Positions 39,803-52,657 of a stretch of DNA of 64,000 nucleotides are shown here, piece after piece. The stretch is from Fragilariopsis cylindrus CCMP1102 (lineage: Eukaryota; Bacillariophyta; Bacillariophyceae; Bacillariales; Bacillariaceae). A program made the position numbers and the translations under genes. The stretch is taken from NCBI GenBank assembly GCA_900095095.1, contig FMBT01000289.1, positions 248,001 through 312,000 of the forward strand, given 5' to 3'. Under the pieces are notes generated by a model. The model searched no databases and had not been told where the DNA came from. It saw nothing but the letters and a program-made list of their open reading frames with translations. Each line of letters begins with the position of its first letter. Positions within the stretch are counted from its first letter, which is position 1.

Positions 39803-40557
39803 ATGAATATGATAATATTGAATGAATGAATGATAGGAAATGGTGATGATGACTACGGTAGCTACTACTGACATTGAATAAGTTATAGGGTCCTCTCAAT
39901 GCGAGTCGAGTCGAACCCATATGGCTTATAGGCAATGTACCTGGCAGCATGTACAACCTGATGATGAATTCCACCCCCCCCCCCCCCCTCGAGAGTAGAG
40001 GCAACCATATTATGCAAGGATCGTATCGTGTTCGATGAATGAATGAATGAATTCCCAAACCTTCTCTTGTAGGATTGCATTGATCGCATAAAATAAAATA
40101 ACATTTATTTGAAACATTCATTATACAAATACATAAATTGGTTTAATCCATAATAATTTCTTTATTGTTCTATTCTATTCTATGCGCTTTGTTTTGTTTC
40201 TGTTTCTATTTCTATTCTATGAACTTCGAAAGGAAATGAGCCCTTTTTTTCAAAGTTCGAGTTTGATCTCACTTGGACGAAATTTTCAAATCTTGCACAT
40301 TTTTTTGTTTCGCAGTACACGATTTTGGGGGGGGAGATTAGAGAACGGAAATCGGGGGAGAACGGAAATCAGTATTAGTTACTGGACCTCCTCATTCGAT
40401 GATATTGCAAATCGACGTATATTTTTTGTGCGTTGAGTTGAGTTTCGAAAAGAAGGTTCATCTTTAATTGCAGTAGTAGTAGACTTTTCTTGTTTTTGTG
40501 ATTGTGGAAAAAGGTTGCTGTTGCTGCTATGGCTAGTTACTGCTGGTCTCCTTTTTG
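39803..40557. other. Convergent 3' regions
   Basis: Between CDC123 and the histidine kinase. Contains a 15-base C run (about 39974-39988), (GAAT)n at ~40036-40051 and a G8 run near 40328. No gene seen. Confidence 0.5.
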
Positions 40558-40977
40558 TTAAAGTAATGTTTCCTCCAATTTCACTAAAAGTTTATCAATA
40601 GCTTCCATCTTAAATGGTTTGGTTACGAAATCGATCCCACCTGCATTCAAGGCCTTTTCTTTGAATTCAACTAATGCGTGTGCTGTTACAAATATAACAT
40701 TCGCATTTTCTTTACCATCACGTTTTACAATTTGCCGGCATGCCTCCAGGCCATCCATTATTGGCATCTGCATATCCATTAAGATACAATCATAATTTGT
40801 TATAAAAGATGCATCGACTGCCTTCTTCCCGTCATCAACAATAGTAATATCGGTAACACCAAGATGTTTCAGTATGCGATCTATTACCTTCTGATTGATT
40901 ATATTATCCTCAGCGACCAATATCTTCAATGCACGTGGAGGGTATATCTTCGACTTTCGTCTTGGTGTAGGTTGGAG

Positions 40978-41008
<31 letters not shown>

Positions 41009-43792
41009 GGGGTGCTCGTCGTCATCGTCGTCGTCGTCGTCATCGTAGCTTCTTCTGCAGTCGTCGCCGTTTTTATGGCGGTTACTGGTGGCGTTGCCGA
41101 TGTTGACGACGATGGCGGCGTATTCTTTTTTCTGTCACTATTATCTTTGATACCTTCTATCACTTTTAAGAACTCGTGAATATCTTGCATTTTTAATGGT
41201 TTTGAAATATAATCGAATGCACCAGCTGCATCTGCTTTTTCTCTGATATCCGCAATATCATGCGCTGTAACAAATACTACCTTCGAATTGTATTTACCGT
41301 CTCTGGCGACAATAATCTTACATGCCTCTAAGCCACCCATAATTGGCATCTCCATATCCATGAAGATACAATCAAATTTCGTGGTTGCAGAAGTATCAAC
41401 AGCTTTCTTTCCGTTATCAACGATGGTTACATCCGTCACACCAAGACGTTTGAGTATCCTGTCCAAAACCTTCTGGTTGATAGCATTATCGTCTGCTATA
41501 AGAACCTTCAATGATCGCGGAGGATACTTTGTAGCAAATTTTCTCCTGGGGGATGCACCAGGACTTTTAGGAGGACCAACCACAACCGGTTGTGCCGACG
41601 GTAGATCCTCGGGAAGAGGAGTCGTCTCATTTTCTGAGACCACTTCGGAATTTTGTATACCATTGTTTTGGCGATCAAAATCGACGATCTCAAATATTTT
41701 GTCAAGTATTATAGATGGGAACATTCCTGTTAGTGTTTTGAAATGACGCTTTTGATTGGTGCTACGGCCAACAGAATCCGACCCGAACGTGAACCACGAA
41801 CATCGATCTCGATCGACGAGTTTCTCAACGTTTGCTATACCATCTTGATGTTCGATGTCCTCTTGTGCAAGAAAGACATAATTTTCTCTGACATTAGCTC
41901 TCAAACCAAGTTTGCTTTCGAGTTCTCCCCAACTAGAGCATCTGAGAATGTTCAGGCCGTACCGTTTAACAACGGCAGGTGCAAAAGGAATGAATTCATC
42001 TTTACCATCATCTTCCTCCAACGGAATCGTGCAGTTAGTGCTGGTGCTGGTACTGCATGCAATACTACTTGTTGGTTTCACCTCTTTTGGTGGTGTCGAA
42101 TCTAAAATAACGATCGCAGTTTCCAATGCCTTTTCTTTGTAAACAGTAGTATCGAATAATTCTTCATTGTATGGTAACTCTACGATGAATTCGGTAAATT
42201 TTTCAATTTCGGATTTGATTGATATCGTCCCACCAAGTCTGGAAACTAGATTCTTCGTAATAGATAGACCTAGACCCGTTCCACCGTACACCGTTTGAGT
42301 TTCCTTACTAGCTTGAGAAAAGGGTTGAAAGATTTTTTCAAAATCATTCTCGTCGATCCCCTTACCATGATCCTTTATAGAGAACTGGATCTTATTAGCA
42401 CATGCAGTAGTGAAAGTAGATGTGTTCTTGTAACCGTTATCTTTGTTCCATGACGACGAAGACTCAACAACACGGACCTTCAAATCAATTGTAGTCCCTT
42501 CGCGACTAAACTTAGCAGCATTACCTAATATGTTATATAAGATTTGTTGTAATCGACGACTATCGGTTGTCATCATTTTTTGTAGAAGTCCATCATAACT
42601 CGTTCGGACTTCAACATTCTTATCCTGAAGTTTATTAGAAATCGAATGGACTACACCATTCAATGCTGATTGTAGATCACTTGGTTTAATATCCAATTCG
42701 AAATGTCCACTTTCAATCTTTGCATAATCAAGCACGTCATTAACAACCCCTTGGACTAAATCAGCACTATTGTATACCATATTGACAGTATCAATTAATT
42801 CTTCATCGAGATCATCATTTTCTAATAATAATGATGATAAACCAACGATACAATTTAATGGAGTACGAATTTCATGACTCATACATGCAAAATGTTCAAG
42901 TTGCTTTGATGCGTGTCGTGATATTTCTGCATTAGCTTCCTCCAGTTTACGATTTGCTGTTTCTAATTCTGTTGTCCGATCATCAATTTCAGATTCCATC
43001 CTATCTGTTAATGTTTTCAATACTAAATCATTCGTATGGAGTCTCATTATTGTTGTCAATGCTGGATGTGTCAATTGAAAAAATTGTATATCATCATCAC
43101 AAAATCCATCTGGACATTTTGTTGACCATGCGAGTCCACCCTTCGATACACCTCGATGTATATCTGGCAATGCAAAATAATCTACATAATTACCACCCCG
43201 GAACCATTTTTCTGTATCAGGTGGTATATACGTATCTGTTTTACGTATACGTACATAATCGGCACGGCCTTGTTCTAGTACACAAAATGGTTCATCTGGA
43301 CTAAAAATTTCATTCCGTCTTGCAAATATATGAGCTGGCATTTCATTATGAACAAATTCAACATGGGGTTCCCATTTCCATAGGTATGCTGTTAATTTTG
43401 GATGTAAACCAACTCCACCATAATATAATCGATCTAATGGTATACCAAAATGGTCACGAACATATAATGAATATTGTGTCATTAATGTTTGAACATCTTC
43501 GAAGTGACCACCCTCAATGAATAACCATCGATGTATTTCTTCTACGGCCATCTGTACATGCAAAGGTGCTGTTCGAATCCTTTTTGGTATCCCATCACTA
43601 GTACCACTCCCACTCCCACGATGATGTCGTGCTGTTGTTGATCCAAAACCACTACTATTATTGATACCACTACTTCCTCCACCACTCAATGAGGAAGTAA
43701 CAGAAGGTTCTTGTTGTGGTACTTGTACTTGTCGTACTTTTTGTTGACGATTGTTACTATTACTCGCATTATTATTATCATTATTGTTTGCA

Positions 43793-43824
<32 letters not shown>

Positions 43825-44731
43825 CGCATCATCATCATTATTCGCTGTAGTTGTTTCTGTTTCTGTTATTTGGACAGCAGCAGTACGCTCACGTTCATGT
43901 TTTTGTTGTTGTTGACGTTGTTGCTTTTGTTGTTGCTTACGTTTCATTTCATGTATATTAACAATACCATATTTACGTAATCTTGAACTAATATGTTCAC
44001 CACCTCTTGAAGCGGAAGATGAAATTGAATTTGCTATTGTTGTATCACTTGTATTAGATGATATTGTACCACCACCACCATTCAATGTCGAACCAGTAGT
44101 AACACCATCACTAATAACACTAGTAGCACTACTATTAGCTAGATTGGAAGTGGAATTATTTCCACTACTGCTAGATGTGTTGGTCGTATCGATATTTGTA
44201 CTACCACCCCCCATAGTACTTGTGCATATTGTATTACCATCATCATCAACAACGTAGTCATTCCCATCAGAGCTACTATTAAAATACATACCACTACTAT
44301 CATCAATGGTACATTGTGTATAGCAACTAGCATCATCATTGTCATTGTCATTCTCATTGTCGTTGTCATTCTCGGTATTATTACTACTGTCATTTTGTTG
44401 TTGTTCATCGAATGGTTCCATCATTGTCAACGGAGGAGATGGCAATTTCATTTTAATACTGTTATTATTATTACGTCCTGCTCCCCATCGTTGATATATA
44501 CTATTTGCCGGTACTGGTGTTAGCTGGTGCTGATGTTGATGTTGATGCTGACGTTGACATGTCTGTTGTTCACATGGTTGTTGATATTTTCTTATCGTTT
44601 CCAACGGAGGATGATGAGAAGAAGGACCACTTATGCAATGAATTTCTAATGCAGACGAAGAATGTCCAGAGGAGGAGGGAGAATTTGAATTTGGTACTAT
44701 GTTTTTTAGTATGACAACAGCAGTGTTGTCA

Positions 44732-44763
<32 letters not shown>

Positions 44764-45408
44764 TTGGTTATCGTTTTGGTTAGTGATCGATTCGTCGAAT
44801 TGTTGTTGTAAAGACGATGATGAATGATTATTGCCATTCCTATAATCTTCATTTATTATTACTATTATATCGTCGTCGTTAGAAGCTGTTGTTGCTGTTA
44901 TTGTTGTTGACGTTGATGTTGTTGAATCAAAAATCTTATTAATATCGGGCGGCGGTACCGTCCTTGATGTGTCGTCATTTATGTCTAATAATATTATTTC
45001 CTCCGTTACCGCTGGTAATAAGGAGTTGCTATTATTCCCGCTGCTACTGCTATTAAAAGATGATCTTCTTGATCTTCTTCTTACTGGTCTTGTTGTTGAT
45101 GATCCTACTATAGCAGTAGCAGCAGCAGAGGTCGTCGTCGTCGTTGTTGTTAGATCTATGTAAGCATAAGCATTTAAATCATTATCGTCGTCGTCGTCGT
45201 CGTCTTCGTCGTCGTGATTTGTTATAGTAATTGTATTCCCCTCCTGCTCTTCAATTTCTTCTTCAATTTCTTCTTCGTCGTCGTCGTACCGGTCAAGTAT
45301 TATATCAGTGTTCGTGTTTGTGTTCGTGATGGTGTTCTCAGTATTATCCCCATCACCATCCCTCTGACGAGGAATAATGTTATGATTATGTTGTGCCGCC
45401 GTCATCAC
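40558..45408 (-). CDS. Hybrid histidine kinase with two receiver domains
   Basis: 1616 residues, intronless. Residues 1-~605 are Asn/Asp/Ser/Gln/Thr-rich and probably disordered. Residues ~610-800 form a sensor-like region (VQMAVEEIHRWLFIEGGH, DHFGIPLDRLYYGGVGLHP) that resembles the N-terminal domain found before class III cyclases. A coiled coil (~800-835) leads to the HisKA helix with His845 in HFACMSHEIRTPLN. The ATPase has the N box NILGNAAKF (~957), DHGKGID and GTGLGLSI (~1042). Next is a degenerate receiver-like region, then REC1 (~1297, LIADDNAINQK, phospho-Asp1351 in FMDMEMP, Lys in ISKPLK) and REC2 (~1491, LVAEDNIINQK, Asp1545 in LMDMQMP, Lys in VTKPFK), separated by a polyQ/Thr linker. 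The two receivers are ~60% alike, an internal duplication. No membrane segment is seen, so it is a cytosolic or nuclear sensor starting a phosphorelay. Confidence 0.93.
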
Positions 45409-46493
45409 CCTGCTAAAAGGTGTATATTGACTGACTATCGTATTCTAACTCTTTTCTCCAAAAAAGAACTTGTGTTGTTATTATTACGGTTTGCTGCTTA
45501 CTTATCAACAACAACACTCGTTGTGATGGTTCGGGTCGTTCATAAAGTAGGTAGCTAGACGAGGGTGTGTAGAGATTATGTTTTAGGAATTTGGTGTTGC
45601 TTCTCCTTCGTTTTCATGTTGAATTTGCGTGTCCATCTTCGCTCCGTAATACGGTGGTCACAAAAGAATGAGCAATCAATCCTTTCGCATCACCAAAGTA
45701 GGCATAGATACAGGTACGTGATGTGTCTAGTAAAACGTGAGCGTTGGAGTTTATTAAAAACAAATTATTGGAAAATGGAACAATAGAAGAAAATAGTATT
45801 ATTATTATGTCGCGCGTTGTTGGACATAAATGAGTGGCCGACAATCTATCATGATTAAATTTAATTATGAAAATCTACAACGTACAATGTGTTTCCCCGA
45901 AGTGACGCATCGCATGCTTACAGAAAACGTGTTAAATACGTTCGCCATGAGGCTGTACACTGCTGCACTGGTAAATGAATACGGTAAATCAAAGTTCAAT
46001 TGATCACCTCAATGACAATAAACCCAATTCTCAATTCTCATTTCTCATCTTTTTGTTACTGGTTCAGCATTGCGATATAAACCAGTATCTGTACTGGACT
46101 GAAGATATTCCTATTACGCTGTAACTATTGTTGTATCATACTTCAACATATATCATGACTTCAATGTTACTTAGTGAAAATTTAACATCCCAGTCCATAA
46201 ATTATTCTTGCAACCATTGCATTCATACATGTAATTGGCTATTTAGAATGACGGGTGGAGATTATCAGTTATATTGAGCTGATCAGGACAAATGAGGTTA
46301 GGTAGGGCTACCAGCTAAGTGAATTATTAATTCTTACTTTTTGTTTCTTGTACTTCTAACACAGGGAGGATATAGTAATGTCTACACAATGCAAAACACT
46401 CATCAAAAACTCAATACAAATATTGCAGACTTGGTGCACTGCTATGCTGTGGAGATACAAAGACCTTGGAGTTGATGCTAGACTCAAGTTGCT
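45409..46493. other. Gene-free DNA
   Basis: Upstream region of the histidine kinase followed by sequence of the same T/G-rich, microsatellite-poor type that surrounds the retroelement relics. No gene seen. Confidence 0.45.
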
Positions 46494-46690
46494 GTTGAGC
46501 TACTGAATAGTACACTTTAATATTAAACTAATGTCTAAGGTCATTATGAGCTATCTATCCTATCGTCTACTCAACTGAGCTATTCCCATTACTCAAGTCT
46601 ATTCAATGGGTATGCAATATTCCTTACCAATTGAAGAATGAGTTGTGATTGGGTATGGCTCACCTGGTTGCAACTGTCATATTGGGCTAC
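46494..46690. repeat. LTR-like repeat, left copy
   Basis: ~197 bp that aligns in the same orientation with 52455-52657. Shared blocks include AAACTAATGTCTAA, TTATGAGCTATCTATC, GTCTACTCAACTGAGCTA, TATTCCTTACCAATTGAAGA and GATTGGGTATGGCTC. Identity is roughly 85% by eye. By position against the gag relic it should be an LTR or part of one. Confidence 0.7.
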
Positions 46691-47105
46691 AAGTAAAGCA
46701 GCAAGTATGCTATATGTATTATGTTAGAGCCAACCATAGTATTTTAAGGATAATAGTACAGTAGTACATGGAATTCTGTTTTTTGGCATACTATCCTATA
46801 GATAATAGTCTACATATTATATACTGTTATGCTACATCAAATCACACTACGACTATTCTGTGGCTAGCTTGTGACTACTACTGTCGCACTGTCCATATAC
46901 AAATTCGATAATACAAAAAAGGAAGTAATAGAAGACAGATTATGATTGTGATTGTGATTGTGGTAATCTACAGTATAGTTGTATCATTCAAATATATATA
47001 TGTATTTATTATTTATATATTTAAACTTCTCGTAAATTCACATTAAATAAAGCTTACAACATACATCAATATCCATATAGTAGGACTATTATTATTATTA
47101 TAATA
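46691..47105. other. Spacer and 3' region of the solute-binding protein gene
   Basis: AT-rich, with a GATTGTGATTGTGATTGT run near 46943. No coding sequence or retroelement protein fragment recognised. Confidence 0.45.
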
Positions 47106-48227
47106 CTAGGCAAGTAGTCCTTCTCCGACAATGGCGGCGAAGGCAGTAACAGCTCCAGCAACAACAGTAGTAGCAACAGTAGTAATTGCACTACTACCAC
47201 TCATATCGGAAGGTTCAGGATCACTCACATATCCACATGCATCACTAGTACCAAATTTAGCTAACCATGATGCATACAAACTACCACCACAACCTTCATC
47301 ATTTGGGGCACATGTCATTAAATCATTCATCCAATAGGAGATGACACGAATTGTATCTTCTGGGACATTGTCATTGAATCCAATTGCCATTTGTGTTAAT
47401 CCATATTGAAGACCTTCACCAATAATACCAACAGGTTTGCCATCAATTTTACATTTACCCTTGAGGAAATGTGCATTTACAAATTTTAAGGCAGCATGTT
47501 CTGCATTAATAATCACAGTACATTTACCACTTTCTAATGCTTTTTCAGCAGCAGCTTCTGTATTTTCAATTTCAATTGTCTGTAAATCCGGAAGAGCATT
47601 TGCAAGCCATGCCGCATATGCTGTATTGCCACCAATACATGCAGCACCCACCTTGTCATCTTTTTGTTGGGTAATCAAATCCTCAAAACTACCCACACCC
47701 GTTTGGGTTCCATACATTGTCAAACCTTGTGTGGGTGGTTTGAAGGCAACACTAAATTTGCCAGCAAGTTGACGGCTCGTTGTGACATAATACATACTCC
47801 AATACATATCTGTTTGTGATTCTTCTGGAATATCTCCAGGACCAATCACATCATTCTGTCCACATAAATAACTGGAAGCATACACGGCATTGTATGGATC
47901 AACACCGGCAGTCTTTAAATAGTCCACTGCATTAGCGTTAAACCCTAAATAATTGGCATCGAGGATGGATGGACAATTATCACCATATCCACTCGGAAGA
48001 AGGAGGTCGTATTCAAATCCAGCCTTCTTGGCAACACTTTCAATCATATCAATAATATATCCCGAAAATTCACCATCAGCTTCCGAATTAACAAATCCAT
48101 CAGCTTCAACTAATGTAATCTTAAATGATTCACCATTTAATGATGTTGGATCCAATGCCTCCGAAGCAGCCACAGCAAACAGAGTGGCAGTAAGAGCAGC
48201 GACAATGGCGGAATCGCGGAAAATCAT
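47106..48227 (-). CDS. Secreted solute-binding protein (PBP2/SBP family 3-like) with C-terminal membrane-anchor signal
   Basis: 373 residues. I chose ATG 48227, because the open frame upstream of it is only a His-Thr microsatellite. MIFRDSAIVAALTATLFAVA is a signal peptide. The body has the two-lobe periplasmic-binding-protein pattern: FKITLVEADGF... EFSGYIIDMIESVAKKAGFEYDLLLPSG (lobe 1), a DMYWSMYYVTTSRQ segment equivalent to the 'D......T.ER' block, GVGSFEDLITQ, GNTAYAAWL..ALP and KALESGKCTVIINA, and a return to lobe 1. The end (SSAITTVATTVVAGAVTAFAAIVG) is hydrophobic, as in a GPI-anchored or tail-anchored protein. Bacterial relatives bind amino acids; animal relatives form ionotropic receptors. 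It probably binds a small nutrient or signal at the cell surface. It stands between two LTR-like repeats. Confidence 0.78.
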   Translation of the reverse strand: MIFRDSAIVAALTATLFAVAASEALDPTSLNGESFKITLVEADGFVNSEADGEFSGYIIDMIESVAKKAGFEYDLLLPSGYGDNCPSILDANYLGFNANAVDYLKTAGVDPYNAVYASSYLCGQNDVIGPGDIPEESQTDMYWSMYYVTTSRQLAGKFSVAFKPPTQGLTMYGTQTGVGSFEDLITQQKDDKVGAACIGGNTAYAAWLANALPDLQTIEIENTEAAAEKALESGKCTVIINAEHAALKFVNAHFLKGKCKIDGKPVGIIGEGLQYGLTQMAIGFNDNVPEDTIRVISYWMNDLMTCAPNDEGCGGSLYASWLAKFGTSDACGYVSDPEPSDMSGSSAITTVATTVVAGAVTAFAAIVGEGLLA

Positions 48228-49999
48228 CTTGTTATAACTTTTGGTGTGTGTGTGTGTGTGTGTGTGTGATTTAGATGCTAGATGTGTGATTATACAGTAG
48301 GTATGAATAATAATATACTTTGTATGTATTGCTAGTGGCAACAAAAATGATATGATCGGTTGTTATTTGTATTTGTTGTTTTTGTACGTTGTTATTTTTT
48401 TGTTGTTTGTTGTTTGTATAGGATGGAAGGGAAGTCGAGAAATGATATATGAAATCGTGGAAAGAAGAAGAGGAAGAAGAAGAGGAAGAAAGAAAGGATG
48501 GGTAAGTAAGAGGAAAAGAAGCGGCAGAGGAGAGAGAGAATGGAAGAAAGAAAGAGGATGGAAAGAACCGGATCACCGGGATACGCATAGACATTAAGAA
48601 GAAGAAACAGCGACGACAACGATGACACAAAAAGAGTGATATAGGCAGCGACGTGCAAAACACCGAATGGGGGGGGGGGGGGCAGGAAGGCATGAAATGA
48701 CATATCTAAAAAATTATTAGAAAAATGTATGGCGTGAATTGGAATGGGATGGGATGGGCCAAGGCAGTGAAATGAATATACAAACGCACGCATGATCTAA
48801 TTAATTAGTACCTCTCATCCTCCTCTCCTAGAGTTACTGTATTCGAGGAGGAGGAGAAAATCACATATCACAAATCATATGCGTTTCAAAATCTGCATGC
48901 TTCTTTTTGTTCTTTCTTTTTTGTGCTGGTTGGCGGCAACGAACGATGGAGAGCCGCCATCGCTTTGTGTGTGTGTGTGTGTGTGTGTGTGTGACCATAT
49001 ATAACCTCAACGACGTCATCGTCATCCTCATCCTCATCCTCGTTCAAGGTGGACGGTCGATAAATTAAATTTTATTCCACACCACACAGCCTTTTTGAAT
49101 TTGTAGAAAATCGTACACAAAATGACTAACAGGCATACATGCACACAATGACGACGATGACGGACACAAACTACGAATGTATATATATATAAGGTAAGTC
49201 AAGTCAAGTCAAACGTAACGTACCTTGCCTCTTGTAAAACTGTTGCCTTTTCAAGATGTGAATACGGTGAAATATATTGAACGATGATACGTGAAGCTTT
49301 TACCCTTTACTAAAAAACTGCAGCGATGCGTTATAGACGTACCGTATGTCATTTTGTTTGAGAGATTATGGCAGCGAAAACGAATAGTGGTGTCGTTCGA
49401 CCAAAATAAGATGGTGGCGAATAGTATTTGCCTGAAAGAAGGATTCATTTTCAATCCAACTTGAACCAAGCTTTGAACGACAAAGCTACATAGCTACTTT
49501 ATCCTCGTAGTATGAGTGGCGCGCCATTATAATTTATGGCATATATATATGACATATATACTATTTTCATCAGTCAAAAAACCATACATCTTACGAATTC
49601 TTCATGAAGTTATTACGTAAACTTTCTGTATGAAGTATTGAATGCGGTACTTCCTGCGGTCAACGCTTGATTCTCGAAGGTTGAAGGGAGAAAAAGTCGC
49701 CCATCAAGAAGTTGAGTATCGATGTGACATCATTACTTCCAAATATGATTTGTTGCCAGCGTAGCTGCCAGTGCAGCATAACATTTAAAGATTTTTCATC
49801 AAAAGAAAAGTTATCATTGATATTTGATATTGTGGCGTGGCATACTTTTTCCTAGTATGACTTTTGTATACGTTTATGCACATTTATTTATTTATGCTGT
49901 TTCTTCAACAGGATACTTCCAGTACAGTCTACTCGCGTTAAGAAATACATGCCGTTTTGAAACCGATTTGATGTACTAGTCAGGGGTAATATGCGATGC
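48228..49999. other. Intergenic with microsatellites and a G run
   Basis: Contains (GT)n at ~48243-48268 (upstream of the solute-binding protein), a purine-rich GAAGAAGAGGAAGA stretch (48455-48600), a 14-base G run (48669-48682), (GT)n at ~48964-48993 and (GTCAA)n near 49195. No gene supported. Confidence 0.5.
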
Positions 50000-50349
50000 C
50001 CCCTAAAAGAAAGGACCCCAAATTTCTGCACCATTAATGGGGCAGTAGCTTGAAACCTGTTAATTGTTTCATTGCATCTTTATTACTGTTCCTTGTTGCA
50101 AAAATGGTGTTGCTGGGTGTAGTTCTTGCATTAATTCAACTAAGTCATCTGTTGCCCCTACCAATTGGTCTGTTGTTGATGTTTTATTTGTTGTTTGAAT
50201 ACCTTTTGTTTCCGGTTTGTCACTGTTGTAGTAGTTCCAGTAGTGTTCATTGTCGGTCTGATGTAGTATCTGATTACATCATTGCACGCCCATACTCATC
50301 ATGGTCCAATTGATGTAGCATTGGATTTATTCCTGCTATTATTAGGTCT

Positions 50350-50570
50350 TCATACAATTTGTTATATATCCTTGTACTAGTGAAGGTATTTTTCTATTCT
50401 TTATTCTGATTGCATTGATTGTATTTGGATCAAGATTATACATTACAAGTACGTACGCATTTCCTTGTCTTGATGTGGTTGGGAATTGACCTGGTAAATC
50501 TGTTGCAATAATTCCTTTTAATTCTTCAAATGCTATTGTTGTAAAGCCTACATAGTGCTGTATATTTGTA
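50350..50570 (-). pseudogene. Copia integrase fragment
   Basis: One frame reads HYVGFTTIAFEELKGIIATD, then LPGQFPTTSRQGNAYVLVMY and NLDPNTINAIRIKNR. This fits the start of the copia integrase core, where the first catalytic Asp is in 'TD..G.FP..S..GN.Y..V.Y'. Flanking sequence is broken by stops; the rest of the DDE triad is not traced. Confidence 0.8.
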
Positions 50571-51179
50571 ATGTGTCGGGGTGATTCCAGTTGTGGTTCA
50601 TTTCTAATTCCTCATCCATGATTTCATGTACTGTTGGTTTGTTTGTTGATCAAGTAACTTTTCTAAACATGTGCATGTGAGATGCTTTCTGATTGCTTTG
50701 CTCGTTAGACCAGGGAATGAGGTCAGCCAATCACTGTCAAATGGTACTACAAAGTGTTTTTACTGGTAGAGGGATCCTATTGTTGCATTAAGGTATACCA
50801 CCATTTTTGCTATTGTTGGTTGATGGTATGCACTATTTGCTGCACGTACCATTGGTACTGGGGGTAGTGCTTGTGCTAAAAGATTCACTTTTTTGTGGTG
50901 TTTAATTGGTATCATCTCCAAAGTGTGGATATTTTGTCTCGGATGCCCTTTTATCAGTTTTTGTTACCACAATATTATCCTTTGTTAAGTTGATTTATAC
51001 CCATCATCTGCTAGCAATGGTATTGATAGTAGTGGTTGTTCCATTTTATGTATCCTCTAGTATGGTTGCTAGTGTTGTTGTGTACAGTTTTTTACTACGG
51101 GAGGAGTGACATTGTGATATTAGTTTAGTAGTTTCATTACTACCATTTATTGCTGCTATTTCAATCATTTTGTCATTCC

Positions 51180-52390
51180 TTCAACCTTTTCATGGTCTGA
51201 GATGTAAGTTGCGAGTGGATCCACCCATAGTGTTGGATGCTGTTGCTTCCTTTTCAAATGTGATCTACTGGATCTTTGACATATGTGGATGTCATGCTTT
51301 ATGCTTTATATCAAATCGGCATATGTCTAATAGTAATTGTCACTGTTCCATCGCCACATCGTTCTAATTCCTCCATCATTATTTCTGAGGAATCTGCTGC
51401 TGCCTAAAGTTCCATATTGTCCGCGCCTGTGTCCACTTTCCCTTCCTCCACTTCCACTTTCAAGTTAATTGATTTTGTCAGTCAGTGCCTTTATTGTTGC
51501 TGTAGCAGCATACAGGTGTGCTGTTTGTTTTTCAAGTAGGTTGATCTTATCATTTGCTTTGACTGTTGCTTGTGCTAAGATTCTTTGATTTTCTTTGTTC
51601 TGATCCACTTGTTCCTTTACCGTATTTGCAATTCCAATTGCTTTTTATGTGCCTGTGTCACTCCTGTTGTCATTGATTGCCTTTGTGAAATGGGACCTGA
51701 ATTTTTCCATGTTTTGTCTACCCTTGGTAATTGCTTCCATGTTTTTTTTATTACATATAGTTTAAAATTAATGTGTTCCTTGAACTGATTTAGACCATGG
51801 TGGATGAGGGTTGCTTCATCTGTTGTTTCAGTCAATGGTTCAAGGGTGTTCCTTGCATCTTGTACTGTTTTGTAGTACACCTTTGGTTCTTCATTCAGAT
51901 CATAGTCTTGCTCAAGGATCTGGTGCAGTGCTGTGATCTGGTTGGGTACATTGGTCCATTAGATGATCAAATAGCACAATTGTAGTATCTCCATGATCAT
52001 CTTGCAATTCCAGGAAATGGTAGTCTTTAAATAATGCATGCATGATCATTATTTTCCTTGTTGCTGATTGGGCTAGCTTGTATCTCTTCCATGCTAATTA
52101 AGACATCCTGTGGATTTCCAGCAATAGGTGTGTGGTTCCATTATACGCTCCCAGATTGGTTGGTGGGATGATTTGTGATGTGACCTGCCTCAATTTTAGC
52201 CAGTCACTGTCGCTCCATACAATGTATGAGTGACCATGGTCATATGTTTGTGGATCCACACATACATTTGTTTGTAATTGCCAACTGATTTCTCTCCTTG
52301 CTTTAGTTATACTACCTAGCGTTGGTGGACTGTTGTTACAGGTGATGTCTGTTCAGTTGATTTCTTCTTCTGTTACTTATGACATGAATT
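51180..52390 (-). pseudogene. Copia gag remnant
   Basis: Readable in pieces with frame changes: WQLQTNVCVDPQTYDHGHSY, IVWSDSDWLKLRQVTSQIIP, HFLELQDDHGDTTIVLFDHL, KVYYKTVQDARNTLEPLTET, GLNQFKEHINFKLY, KTWKQLPRVDKTWKNS and EQVDQNKENQRILAQATVKA, then a coiled-coil INLLEKQTAHLYAA. This order is that of diatom CoDi-type gag proteins. The zinc knuckle after it is degenerate, with MGGSTRN still visible. Stops and at least two frameshifts separate the pieces. Confidence 0.8.
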
Positions 52391-52454
52391 TGAACTATGG
52401 TATGTTTTGTTTAGTGTATTCAATTGTTGCTTCGTTGACAATATAACTTTAGAC

Positions 52455-52657
52455 TGTTGAAGTACTGTATAGTATACTTTGATAATAAACTAATGTCTAA
52501 AGTTATTATGAGCTATCTATCTTATCCTATTGTCTACTCAACTGAGCTACTATTCCCATAGCTCGAGTCAATTCAATGGGAATGCAATATTCCTTACCAA
52601 TTGAAGAATGAGTTGTGATTGGGTATGGCTCGCCTGGTTGCAAATGTCATACTGGGA
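52455..52657. repeat. LTR-like repeat, right copy
   Basis: Same sequence family and orientation as 46494-46690. It lies immediately before the gag remnant on the minus strand, where the 5' LTR of the element should be. TG/CA ends are not clear, so the edges are approximate. Confidence 0.7.

Noticed and set aside
48228-48344. Longer start of the solute-binding protein (39 more residues)
   Set aside because: The extension is a His-Thr microsatellite translation upstream of a perfect signal peptide; the start at 48227 is better.
50050-51985. Several plus-strand open frames of 60-90 residues
   Set aside because: They are the antisense of the copia gag-integrase relic.
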